Shown here: in pieces, positions 16,347 through 24,413 of the stretch
Numbering within the stretch: the stretch's first letter is position 1
Layout: each line of letters opens with the position of its first letter
Source: Deltaproteobacteria bacterium
GTDB lineage: Bacteria > Desulfobacterota > Dissulfuribacteria > Dissulfuribacterales > QOAL01
Direction: 5' to 3'
Length of the DNA stretch: 34,078 bases
Assembly: GCA_015494395.1 (NCBI GenBank)
Contig: WGBG01000068.1
Coordinates: 1 to 34,078, forward strand
Notes under the pieces: model-generated
The model's database searches: none
What the model was told of the DNA's origin: nothing
The model's input: the letters and a program-made list of their open reading frames with translations, nothing else
Translations under genes and position numbers: made by a program

Positions 16347-16627
16347 TGTAAGGGATTTTTTTGTGAAGGAACATATCTCCTGTTTCTTCCACCTTTTTCA
16401 GAAATGCACAGGTAGAATATTCAGATAATTTCAGGCGGTGGTTTTTAATTTAATAGAGCAGACAACACCCCTTATTGATAAAACAAGACGACGGTCTAAA
16501 TATAATTTAATGTTTAAATTTGGGTGAGGACTATATTTTACTTCCACAGGCTCAATTGATGAAAAACAATTTCTTATCGCCGTCTCCATAACCTTCAAAC
16601 ACACCAAGCAAACTTAACAAGTCTAAA

Positions 16628-16662
16628 CTTGGCAAGTTTTGGCTTGGCAAGTTCAGGCTTGG
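16628..16662. repeat. 15-bp tandem near-palindromic repeat in the 16347-16866 gap
   Basis: CTTGG occurs at 16628, 16643 and 16658, exactly 15 bases apart. The first two units share CTTGGCAAGTT, and AACTT-GGC-AAGTT is itself nearly palindromic. It could be a small operator array or a replication slippage product. The rest of 16347-16866 is AT-rich and non-coding, apart from the palindrome at 16807; I see no clear terminator after the permease gene. Confidence 0.6.
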
Positions 16663-16806
16663 TTATTAAAGTCTGTTTTACTATCCTGTATTCAAGACGG
16701 GAAATCTGCATTTTTACGATTTTTAGGGGCTGTCCAAAAATAAGTTGGATGATAGCGCGCTAAGATTTTTATCCGAAAACAACTCAAAGTAAAAAAGGCT
16801 GTTATC

Positions 16807-16840
16807 TGCTGGTCCCCAAACTCCAATTTGGGAACCAGCA
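16807..16840. repeat. 34-nt palindrome, left flank of the ATPase gene
   Basis: Fourteen-base arms (TGCTGGTCCCCAAA and its inverse with one mismatch) around a six-base loop. It ends about 30 bases before the ATPase start. The reverse complement of the palindrome at 18354-18387 matches it at most positions, including the loop side, so the two form an inverted pair around the gene. Confidence 0.7.
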
Positions 16841-16872
16841 AACAGGAAAAAACCACCTTTTGAGGGGTGATA

Positions 16873-18264
16873 ATGACAAAATTCATAGGCAGAAAAAGGG
16901 AATTACAACTCCTTGATGATGCTTACCGGGCACAAGATCATACCTTTATACCCATATATGGCCGACGCAGGGTAGGCAAGAGTGAATTGATCAAACACTT
17001 TATCAGTGATAAAAAGGCGATTTACTTCTTGGGCAAACAGGCACCTGCCCGCCTGCAGATACGAGAGTTTATGCGTAATGCCGCATCTGCCCTTGACCAA
17101 CCACTGCTGGAAAAAACTTCGGTCAATGACTGGCAGGGTGCAATCTCATTAACTGTTTCACAGATCCGTGCCGAAGATTCGTTAATCATCGTTATGGATG
17201 AGTTTCAGTGGACAGTGGAGGCAAGTCCGGAACTTCCGTCGGTGCTGCAGGCGTTGATTGACCAGGGTTGGGGAGGCAAGGGAAAGGTCTTTTTAATCCT
17301 TTGCGGCTCGTATATTGGCTTCATGGAAAAAAGGGTGCTGGGTGAAAAAAGCCCCCTGTTTGGACGACGATCCGGTCAGATATTTCTCAAACCGTTTTCA
17401 TTCCTTGAAGCTGCTGAATTTCATCCTGACTGGTCGGTTACAGACAAGGCAAAGGTGTACTTTATCTGCGGCGGCATTCCCTATTATCTCAGATTTTTCT
17501 CTTCTTCCCAGTCGGTGGATACCAATATATGCACCAATTTTCTAAATGAATTTTCAGCGCTGGCCCGGGAGCCGGAATTTTTACTTCGGGAAGAACTGAA
17601 AGAGTTGAAAAAATATTTTGGCATACTGACTGCCCTTGCATCCGGTGCAGTCAGCAACCGCCAGATAGCGCAGGTCACTGGCATTGAAGAAAAATCGCTC
17701 TTTTATTACCTGAACACCCTTATAGAGCTGGGATACATAGCCCGTCACCATCCCCTGAGTGGCAAAAAAGTAAATAAAAGACAGGTTCGTTATAAACTGG
17801 ATGATCCACTTCTCCGGTTCTGGTTCCGGTTCATATACCCAAATGGCTCGGCAATTTACCAGATGGATGAGAAAAACGCCTTCTTAAATTTGATCAGCCC
17901 CCAACTTGATTCTTACTTTGGTCAGTGTTTTGAAAATTTATGCAGGGAGGCCCTGGCCCGCATATATCTCCGGGAAGGACTGACCTGCTCTTATGAAATT
18001 GGCGAGTACTGGGACAAAAATATGCAGGTTGATGTGGTTGGTATTAGGCGGGATGGCGTTGTGGATATTGGTGAGTGCAAATGGGGAAAGGTGGCATCAA
18101 CACCAAAACTCATCCAGGAGTTGAAGACAAAAATAACGGCATTTCCAAATCCGGAAAACTACACGGTACATGGGCTTTTATTTCTTCGTTCCCCCATGCA
18201 GCTTCCGGCTGAAAGCCGTGTAAAACTCTGGACATTGGAACAACTCTATGAAGAATTATGGTAA
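16873..18264 (+). CDS. AAA ATPase with C-terminal DUF234 nuclease-like domain
   Basis: About 463 residues of the archaeal-type ATPase family common in bacteria and archaea. The N-terminal ATPase has Walker A GRRRVGKS (residues 30-37) and Walker B IIVMDEFQW (Asp108, Glu109). A winged-helix segment follows (about 255-300, SNRQIAQVTGIEEKSLFYYLNTL). The C-terminal domain has FENLCREAL, MQVDVVGIRRDG and DIGECKWGK, which fits a PD-(D/E)XK core (D then E-x-K). ATG at 16873 follows GAGGGG; a GTG two codons earlier is possible. The cellular role of this family is unknown; a defence or mobile function is often suspected. The gene stands alone, bracketed by the inverted palindromes at 16807 and 18354. 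Confidence 0.8.
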   Translation: MTKFIGRKRELQLLDDAYRAQDHTFIPIYGRRRVGKSELIKHFISDKKAIYFLGKQAPARLQIREFMRNAASALDQPLLEKTSVNDWQGAISLTVSQIRAEDSLIIVMDEFQWTVEASPELPSVLQALIDQGWGGKGKVFLILCGSYIGFMEKRVLGEKSPLFGRRSGQIFLKPFSFLEAAEFHPDWSVTDKAKVYFICGGIPYYLRFFSSSQSVDTNICTNFLNEFSALAREPEFLLREELKELKKYFGILTALASGAVSNRQIAQVTGIEEKSLFYYLNTLIELGYIARHHPLSGKKVNKRQVRYKLDDPLLRFWFRFIYPNGSAIYQMDEKNAFLNLISPQLDSYFGQCFENLCREALARIYLREGLTCSYEIGEYWDKNMQVDVVGIRRDGVVDIGECKWGKVASTPKLIQELKTKITAFPNPENYTVHGLLFLRSPMQLPAESRVKLWTLEQLYEELW

Positions 18265-18353
18265 CTTATCAATAAGTGGTGACAAGTTACCGCATTTTAT
18301 TTATGGATTCCGGGTAGCAACCGGCCGGAATGACGTAGGCGTGACAAGTCCTG

Positions 18354-18387
18354 TGCTGGTTCCCAAGCTAGAGTTTGGGAACCAGCA
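18354..18387. repeat. 34-nt palindrome, right flank of the ATPase gene
   Basis: Arms TGCTGGTTCCCAA and TTTGGGAACCAGCA around GCTAGAG. It is the same length as the palindrome at 16807-16840 and is inverted relative to it. The ATPase gene and its flanks therefore form a unit of about 1.58 kb with inverted hairpin ends. Confidence 0.7.
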
Positions 18388-18420
18388 AACCTTCTTGCTC
18401 TTCATGAGCATAATTCGCCT

Positions 18421-18450
18421 GTCCCCATCATCCCTGTCCCCATCATCCCT
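18421..18450. repeat. Perfect 15-bp tandem duplication
   Basis: GTCCCCATCATCCCT occurs twice in direct succession. It lies in the 18265-18760 gap, which has no gene but holds the palindrome at 18354, this duplication and the promoter region of the second pump operon. Confidence 0.7.
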
Positions 18451-18646
18451 ACATATCTTGAGGGAGCACTCCCCGTTTGTCTCAATATCATAACGTGATG
18501 CGGTCATGTAAATTCTTTGCGTCCTTTTGTCTTAAGGTGCAGTGAACCTACCATGAAATTGTGCAGACCCGGCTAAGACGACAATTCGAAAGGCTTCCAA
18601 AATAGTGACGTCATGCCGCACCCTGAAACCCGCATCATTACAAAAA

Positions 18647-18687
18647 AGTAATCTTAGGGTAATGTTACAGTAAATATAGCTTATTAT
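18647..18687 (+). promoter_or_regulatory. Triple 11-bp direct repeat and promoter of the second pump operon
   Basis: AGTAATC, GGTAATG and AGTAAAT start at 18647, 18658 and 18669. TATTAT at 18682-18687 lies 13 bases after the last repeat start, as in front of the first pepSY gene. This would place the fusion protein, permease, DUF5714 and regulator genes under their own response regulator (autoregulation). Confidence 0.6.
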
Positions 18688-18722
18688 CATATTAGAGGCT
18701 TACGCAACCAAATTTATCAAAA

Positions 18723-18744
18723 GGGGGTAGCGGGGCAGCCCCCC
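18723..18744 (+). other. G/C-only hairpin just upstream of a start codon
   Basis: GGGGG (18723-18727) or GGGG (18732-18735) can pair with CCCCCC (18739-18744). The structure ends 16 bases before the ATG of the fusion protein gene, which lacks a strong ribosome binding site. It could lower or gate translation initiation; that is inference. Confidence 0.4.
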
Positions 18745-18760
18745 ATGTCCGGAACAAACA

Positions 18761-19840
18761 ATGAAAAAACAGTTCATATTTTGGGTGACAGCACTGTCAG
18801 TTCTGGCAGGCGCGGTCCTGTTGTTTGACAGGCTGCATCAAAATAGCCACAGTCCTTTTGACGCCGGGTCTGTCAAAATAAATACCATTGAAACAACACT
18901 GCCTGAGCTTCAGAATTTTTCCGTGCGCCTGCACTGTTTCGGGACTGTTGAAAGCAGGGAAAGAGTTGAGATAAAACCTGTAACAGACGGCAGAATTATT
19001 GCTGTCAGGGTAGAGGACGGCACTCATGTAAAAGCAAATGAACCGCTGTTTGTCCTTGGAGGTAAATCCGCTGTGCATGAAAAGGAAATCCTAAGGACAC
19101 AGGTATCATCCCTTGAAAAGCAAATCGCCCTTATGAAAGATGTGGTAAGTAGCAGGAGTTATGCCGCATCAAAAAAACTGACCACACAAGAGAACCTGTT
19201 GGCTGCAAAGGCCAGGCTTGCCGCTTTGCAAGGTGAGTTGGCCACCGCAAGGCAGAAACTGGCCGCACTTAATGACTCACTACTTATTCGTTCGCCAATG
19301 GACGGGATATTTACTGCCCGCCTTGTAAGCCAGGGGCAGTATGTGACAAGGGCTACACCTCTGGCAGACGTTATCTCTGATGAGCTTCGCATCATAGCGA
19401 GGGTGTTTGTCCCGGAAGACACAGACCTTAATGGCAGAACTGTGATAGTGCATAATGCATCCGGGAAAGACGCAGAAGGCAAAATCTCAACGGTTTTACC
19501 TGCGAAGGCCCCTGATGGCGCAACAGTGGTATGGATTGAGGGGAGTGAAATAAGCAATACCATGAAGCCTGGGGAAAGTGTCTCAGGACGTATTGTCATA
19601 AGAGAGTATAGAGCGCTTGCCGTACCTGGAGATGCCGTGCTCAGGGATGACAAGGGGAAAACATTTGCAGTTGTTGAAACAGATAAGGGATACAGGAAAG
19701 TAAGGGTCATAACCGGCTCTGTTCAACATGGATGGTGTGAAATCATATCGGGAGTAACATCCACAGACAAGGTAATAACCCGAAGTGCCTATGAAATATT
19801 TAACCGCGATTTTTCAAGCAGTTACAGGCTTATAGACTGA
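18761..19840 (+). CDS. RND efflux membrane fusion protein, second system
   Basis: A 359-residue adaptor with an N-terminal membrane anchor (about residues 5-23, no lipobox cysteine). A lipoyl half (VEIKPVTDGRIIAVRVEDGTHVKANEPLFVLGG) leads to a coiled hairpin (about 105-170), a second lipoyl half (IRSPMDGIFTARLVSQGQYVTRATPLADV), then a beta-barrel with a VPGDAVL segment. It would link the permease encoded 43 bases downstream to an outer-membrane duct; no second outer-membrane factor is in this operon, so it may share the one at 10730-12187. The operon begins behind a triple 11-bp repeat. Confidence 0.8.
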   Translation: MKKQFIFWVTALSVLAGAVLLFDRLHQNSHSPFDAGSVKINTIETTLPELQNFSVRLHCFGTVESRERVEIKPVTDGRIIAVRVEDGTHVKANEPLFVLGGKSAVHEKEILRTQVSSLEKQIALMKDVVSSRSYAASKKLTTQENLLAAKARLAALQGELATARQKLAALNDSLLIRSPMDGIFTARLVSQGQYVTRATPLADVISDELRIIARVFVPEDTDLNGRTVIVHNASGKDAEGKISTVLPAKAPDGATVVWIEGSEISNTMKPGESVSGRIVIREYRALAVPGDAVLRDDKGKTFAVVETDKGYRKVRVITGSVQHGWCEIISGVTSTDKVITRSAYEIFNRDFSSSYRLID

Positions 19841-19883
19841 CAGAAGAATTTGCACTGACTTATTGAGAGTCTGTTTTTTGCTC

Positions 19884-22800
19884 ATGCTGAAACACTTCAT
19901 AAAACACCCTGCGCCAATGTTGCTCATCCTGATCATGCTGATTACAGGAGGCATCTACAGCTATACAAGGCTTCCGGTTGACCTGTTCCCCAACCTCAAT
20001 TATCCGCTTATCAATATTATCACACATTACCAGGGTGGTTCTGCTGAAGACATGGAAATACTCATTACCAGGCCAATCGAGGCACAGATGCGCTCCCTCC
20101 AGGATGTGAGGCGGATAACATCCGTATCAAGGCCCGGTCTTTCATCAGTGACAGTGGAGTTTAACTGGGGAATCAGCAGCAGGGATGCCAGGTCCCTTGT
20201 CTCCCAGGCCCTTTCAACAGCCCTTCCGGCCCTTCCCCGGAATGCAACGCCTGTTATGGAGAACCTGGGCTCCACTCTTCAGAATATCGTAAAATACGGC
20301 GTGATCTATGGCAGCAATACAGACCCTGGAGAGCTTAAGAGCCTTTTCAAGCTTAAAATAGCCAACTACCTGAGAACAGTTCCCGGAGTCAACCGCATCG
20401 AGGTGATCGGCGGTGAACAGAGCGCGTACATAATACATCCTGATGACCTGAAACTTTGGCGAAACAAGCTCGATTATACCACAATCGCCGGTAAAGTTGC
20501 CGCAAACAACCGGCAGGTCATGGCAGGTTTCATGAGCATGTGGCACAGGGATTTTGCTGTTACCGGCAGGGGAATGATCAGGGACATTGATGACCTGCGA
20601 AACGTGGGGATCACCTCCGCTCCGGTTTTTCTTAAAGACGTTGCCAGGGTTAAAAAGGGATTTATGCCAAGGCGTTACGAAGTTTATGTAAACGGAAGGC
20701 CCGGGCTGGTAATGAAGGTATATAAAAATGCCCGTGCCAACACCCTCTCTCTTGTAAGCAGGCTTGACCAGGCCCTTGAATCTGTCTCCCATCTCCTTCC
20801 TTCAGGGGTCAGGGTGATAAAGGTATATGACCAGTCAAAGGTGATCAGGGACTCAGCCGTTTCCTTAAGGGATGACATCCTCATGGGTATCATGCTTGTA
20901 GGCGCCATGATGATCCTGTTTCTTTTCAGCATCCGTAACTCCATGGTTGTTGCGCTCAGTGTACCTGTGATTGCCGTGGTTACACTGATATTCATGGATC
21001 TTCTGGGTTACAGCCTTAACATGATTACCCTGGGTGCCATGGCAGTTGCCGTGGGATTGGTAGTGGATGATTCAATTATCATTATTGAAAATATCATCCG
21101 TCATCGTGATATGGGCGAGGACGCCTTCTCTGCTGCCATAAAGGGGACCAGGGAGATTGCCGCAGCCGATGCCAGCGGCACATTTACCACAGTGGCGGCC
21201 TTTATCCCGTTCCTGTTTTTAAGCGGGCTTGGAGGCAGGTTTACAGGGCCTTTCGGCGCCGTGATAAGCATCATGCTTCTGCTGTCCCTGATAATATCCC
21301 TCAGTATCATTCCGGCTTACATGGCGCATCAGAAAAAACTTTCGCTTAAACGGCCTGTTGCACAGCCGTTTGTGGACATGATTATCCGCATAAATCACAG
21401 TCTGCTGGCCCGGTTTCTGAATTATCCCATGCCGGCTATTCTTTTCTCCTTTGGACTGCTTGCGCTTTCCGCGCTTTCAATGCTCCTGCTCCCTGTATCG
21501 TTTATCCCCAGGGTGGACGAGGGAGCAATTCTCCTTGAGTACCATATGCCGCCTGGAACCAGCCTTAAGGAGGCAAACGGCATTGGCATGGAGCTTGAGA
21601 AGATGGCCCTGAAACACCCTGCGGTTGAAGCGGTTTACAGACGTACCGGAAGTGAGGGAGGCACCTTTCAGATTGAGCCTGTAAACCGGGGAGAGCTTAC
21701 CATCAAGCTTAAACAGAGGCGAAAGGCATCCATATTTGCCGTTATGAAAGAACTCCGTAGAGAAAGTGACAGCATTCCTGGTATTGTTACTATCTATCAC
21801 CAGGTTACGGCAGAAAAGATGGATGAGGCCATGAGCGGGCTTCCCAGCGCATTTGCCGTGACCCTCTATGGAGAAGATTATGATACTCTTGAAAGAGTTG
21901 CCTCAAGGGTGGAAGAGGCGGCAGGGACCATTCCCTCCATTGCAGCAACTGTGAACAACGCCAGATTCAAGGTGCCGCAGCTTCTTGTAACTCCCAGACG
22001 TGATCATCTGGCCCGCTATGGAGTGGACGCGGATAGAATACTGCAGGAAGTGCGTTTTCATACAGGAGGCGACATTGTAGGAAATATCATTAAAGATCAG
22101 GTCGTTATACCTATATTCCTGCGTGATCCACAGGGAGACCGGATCACGGAAGAACAGATCAGGCAGATCAGAATCAAGACTGACCTTGGATACGTACCAC
22201 TTGAGAGGCTAACTACGATAAAAACGACTGAAAGCGCAGGTTCAATACAGCACATCAATCTTCAGCGTGTTGTGACACTCCCAATGGAGATAGAGGGCCC
22301 GATTCCCCAGGTACGAAAGGCCCTGATGCGGAAAATCAAGGCACTTGGCCTGCCTCAAGGCTATTTTGCCAGATTCGGCGGTGAATATGAAAACCTGCTG
22401 GATATGGCCGGGGATTTTGCTGTGTATGGCATAATTTCTGTACTCCTGATTTTTATCATAATCACCATTCATCTTGGCAATATGAAAGATCCCCTTGCCA
22501 TATTACTGAACCTGCCACTTCCCTTTGCAGGTGCCTTTATTGCAATGGTTATTACTGGTGCGGAGGTCAATCTTTCCTTTATAATTGGACTGATTACACT
22601 CCTTGGCATAGGTATCAACCATGGTATTGTTCTTCTGCACTTTGTGAAAGAATACCGAAGCCAGGGCATGGAAATAATCCCTGCCATTGAAAAGGCGGCA
22701 AGCGTACGCACCCGTCCCATCCTCCTTACTGTGCTTACATCTGTCATTGCGCTTTTCCCCATTGCCCTAGGTATAGGCACGGGGTCGGAAATTCAGCAGT

Positions 22801-22910
22801 CCCTTGCCATCTGTGTTATCGGGGGGCTGCTTGCAAGTATCTTTTTTACGCTTAACGTCCTGCCGCTTGTTTACTGCAGGCTGCACGGAATATCCTTTAT
22901 GGGTAAATGA
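19884..22910 (+). CDS. RND efflux permease 2
   Basis: About 1008 residues with the twelve-helix, two-loop RND architecture. TM4 has VGLVVDDSIIIIEN (Asp395, Asp396). At the position of the AcrB TM10 lysine there is Asn912 (LGIGINHGIVLLHF), which differs from both classical drug pumps and permease 1. The N-terminus LKHFIKHPAPMLLILIMLITGG is typical. I prefer ATG 19884; the in-frame TTG 19863 would add seven residues, and neither start has a strong ribosome site. It follows its fusion protein gene directly. It is about the same length as permease 1 but clearly diverged, so the two pumps are not a recent duplication. Confidence 0.85.
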   Translation: MLKHFIKHPAPMLLILIMLITGGIYSYTRLPVDLFPNLNYPLINIITHYQGGSAEDMEILITRPIEAQMRSLQDVRRITSVSRPGLSSVTVEFNWGISSRDARSLVSQALSTALPALPRNATPVMENLGSTLQNIVKYGVIYGSNTDPGELKSLFKLKIANYLRTVPGVNRIEVIGGEQSAYIIHPDDLKLWRNKLDYTTIAGKVAANNRQVMAGFMSMWHRDFAVTGRGMIRDIDDLRNVGITSAPVFLKDVARVKKGFMPRRYEVYVNGRPGLVMKVYKNARANTLSLVSRLDQALESVSHLLPSGVRVIKVYDQSKVIRDSAVSLRDDILMGIMLVGAMMILFLFSIRNSMVVALSVPVIAVVTLIFMDLLGYSLNMITLGAMAVAVGLVVDDSIIIIENIIRHRDMGEDAFSAAIKGTREIAAADASGTFTTVAAFIPFLFLSGLGGRFTGPFGAVISIMLLLSLIISLSIIPAYMAHQKKLSLKRPVAQPFVDMIIRINHSLLARFLNYPMPAILFSFGLLALSALSMLLLPVSFIPRVDEGAILLEYHMPPGTSLKEANGIGMELEKMALKHPAVEAVYRRTGSEGGTFQIEPVNRGELTIKLKQRRKASIFAVMKELRRESDSIPGIVTIYHQVTAEKMDEAMSGLPSAFAVTLYGEDYDTLERVASRVEEAAGTIPSIAATVNNARFKVPQLLVTPRRDHLARYGVDADRILQEVRFHTGGDIVGNIIKDQVVIPIFLRDPQGDRITEEQIRQIRIKTDLGYVPLERLTTIKTTESAGSIQHINLQRVVTLPMEIEGPIPQVRKALMRKIKALGLPQGYFARFGGEYENLLDMAGDFAVYGIISVLLIFIIITIHLGNMKDPLAILLNLPLPFAGAFIAMVITGAEVNLSFIIGLITLLGIGINHGIVLLHFVKEYRSQGMEIIPAIEKAASVRTRPILLTVLTSVIALFPIALGIGTGSEIQQSLAICVIGGLLASIFFTLNVLPLVYCRLHGISFMGK

Positions 22911-22983
22911 CATGACTATTTTGAAAAACAAAAACGGCAGTTGCTGAGAGCCGGACAAGAACAGGCCTGGTCAGGCTTGTGAA

Positions 22984-23742
22984 TTGCCAACTGATGTTAG
23001 CAACAGACACTCCGAGCCGGAAAACTGCCTGGTCTGCGGCGCCCGGCTGGAATATTTTGCCACAGAAAGAAAACTTACATGCAGCTCCTGTGGCAAGGTT
23101 GAAAAAGGCTCAGTCAGATGTCCAGAGGGCCACTACGTCTGTGATGAATGCCACAACCACCAATCCATAATTCTTGCGCAAAAAATATGTTCGGAAACCA
23201 CCTCCACTGATCCGCTTCATATTTTTGAAAAGATGATCGCTGCACCTGATATTCCCATGCTTGGATGTCACCATGCCTTCATGGCTGCCGGTGCGTTTAT
23301 AACCGCTTTAAAAAATCATGGTGCTGTAACGGTATCAGAAGAGATGGTCCAGGAGATTTACGCACGGACAAAACGGCAGGCCGTGGGTGGTTACTGCGGT
23401 CTTACAGGAGTTTGTGGAATTGTACCTGGAATTGGCGCCTGTTTCGCCGTTATTCTCGGCTCCAGATGCGGAACTGATTCATTGCAGAAGATTACCATGA
23501 GCGCAATATCAGAAATAGTGCCTGCAATTACAGAACTGACAGGGCCGAGCTGCTGCAGGGCGTATGCAAGAAAATCCCTGGAAATTGCCAGGGATTTTGC
23601 CTCTGATTGTCTGCAGATCAATTTATCAAGGATGAGCAGCCATATAGTCTGCAGCGATATGGAAAGGCACCCCCATGGCTGCAGAAAAGAGTTATGTCCC
23701 TATTACAAACCGGGTTTCCGCGAAAGCAGGGGGCAGGCATGA
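22984..23742 (+). CDS. DUF5714 zinc-ribbon protein
   Basis: About 252 residues. The N-terminal 60 residues hold paired cysteines (C15/C18, C33/C36, C46, C53/C56), as CLVCGARLEY, CSSCGK and CDECH, indicating a double zinc ribbon or similar metal site. The rest resembles DUF5714: PMLGCHHAFMAAGAFITALKN, GGYCGLTGVCGIVPGIGACF and GPSCCRAYARKSLEIA, rich in Gly and Cys. The function of the family is unknown to me. The start appears to be TTG 22984, since a stop lies upstream in frame and there is no ATG before the cysteine motif. Its stop overlaps the response regulator ATG in ATGA, so it is translationally coupled to the two-component system and could act in metal or redox sensing. Confidence 0.65.
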   Translation: MPTDVSNRHSEPENCLVCGARLEYFATERKLTCSSCGKVEKGSVRCPEGHYVCDECHNHQSIILAQKICSETTSTDPLHIFEKMIAAPDIPMLGCHHAFMAAGAFITALKNHGAVTVSEEMVQEIYARTKRQAVGGYCGLTGVCGIVPGIGACFAVILGSRCGTDSLQKITMSAISEIVPAITELTGPSCCRAYARKSLEIARDFASDCLQINLSRMSSHIVCSDMERHPHGCRKELCPYYKPGFRESRGQA

Positions 23743-24413
23743 GAATACTGGTAGTCGAAGATGACAGGACAATAAGGAATTTTGTGGAGCAGGGGCTTAA
23801 GGAAGCAGGATTTGCAGTGGACACGGCAGCAGATGGAGAAGAAGGACTCGATTTTGCCCTGTCAGTGCCTTACGATGCCGCAGTCATCGACATTATGCTT
23901 CCAGGTATTGACGGCCTGAAACTCATATCAGAAATGAGACACAGGGGCATTGCCACGCCTGTCATTATTCTTTCAGCCAAAAGATCTGTTGAAGACCGCG
24001 TAAAGGGGCTTGAGACAGGAAGCGACGACTACCTTGTAAAGCCTTTCGCCTTTTCCGAGCTTCTTGCAAGGGTGCAGGCCCTTATAAGGCGGACGGGAAA
24101 TATTAACAATCCTATGGAGCTTTCAATTGGAGACCTGTCAGTGGATATCACCACTAGAGAGGTCAGGCGCGGGGACAGAAAGATAACGCTTCAGCCAAAG
24201 GAGTTTGCCCTGCTTGAATACCTCCTCCGGAACAGGGGCAGGGTGATTTCAAAGACCCTGCTTCTGGAACATATATGGGACTTCAGTTTTAACCCGCAGA
24301 CCAATGTGGTGGATGTGCTTGTGTGCAGGTTGAGAAACAAGGTTGACAAGGGGTTTGAAAAGAAACTCATTCATACCATAAGGGGTGTGGGCTATGTGCT
24401 TAAGGAGGATTAA
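23739..24413 (+). CDS. OmpR-family response regulator (PmrA/CusR-like)
   Basis: A 224-residue DNA-binding regulator. The receiver domain has the acidic pocket VVEDD (residues 5-9), the phospho-acceptor Asp51 in VIDIMLPG, the LSAK segment and KPF. The C-terminal winged helix (about 128-222) includes LQPKEFALLEYLLRNRGRVISK and NVVDVLVCRLRNKVD, ending in IRGVGYVL. ATG 23739 is chosen because the receiver begins there and AGGGGG precedes it; the frame stays open upstream only because it overlaps the previous gene. Family members bind direct repeats spaced about 11 bases, which is exactly what is found at five promoters in this window, so this is the likely master regulator of the arn and efflux genes. 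Confidence 0.85.
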   Translation: MRILVVEDDRTIRNFVEQGLKEAGFAVDTAADGEEGLDFALSVPYDAAVIDIMLPGIDGLKLISEMRHRGIATPVIILSAKRSVEDRVKGLETGSDDYLVKPFAFSELLARVQALIRRTGNINNPMELSIGDLSVDITTREVRRGDRKITLQPKEFALLEYLLRNRGRVISKTLLLEHIWDFSFNPQTNVVDVLVCRLRNKVDKGFEKKLIHTIRGVGYVLKED

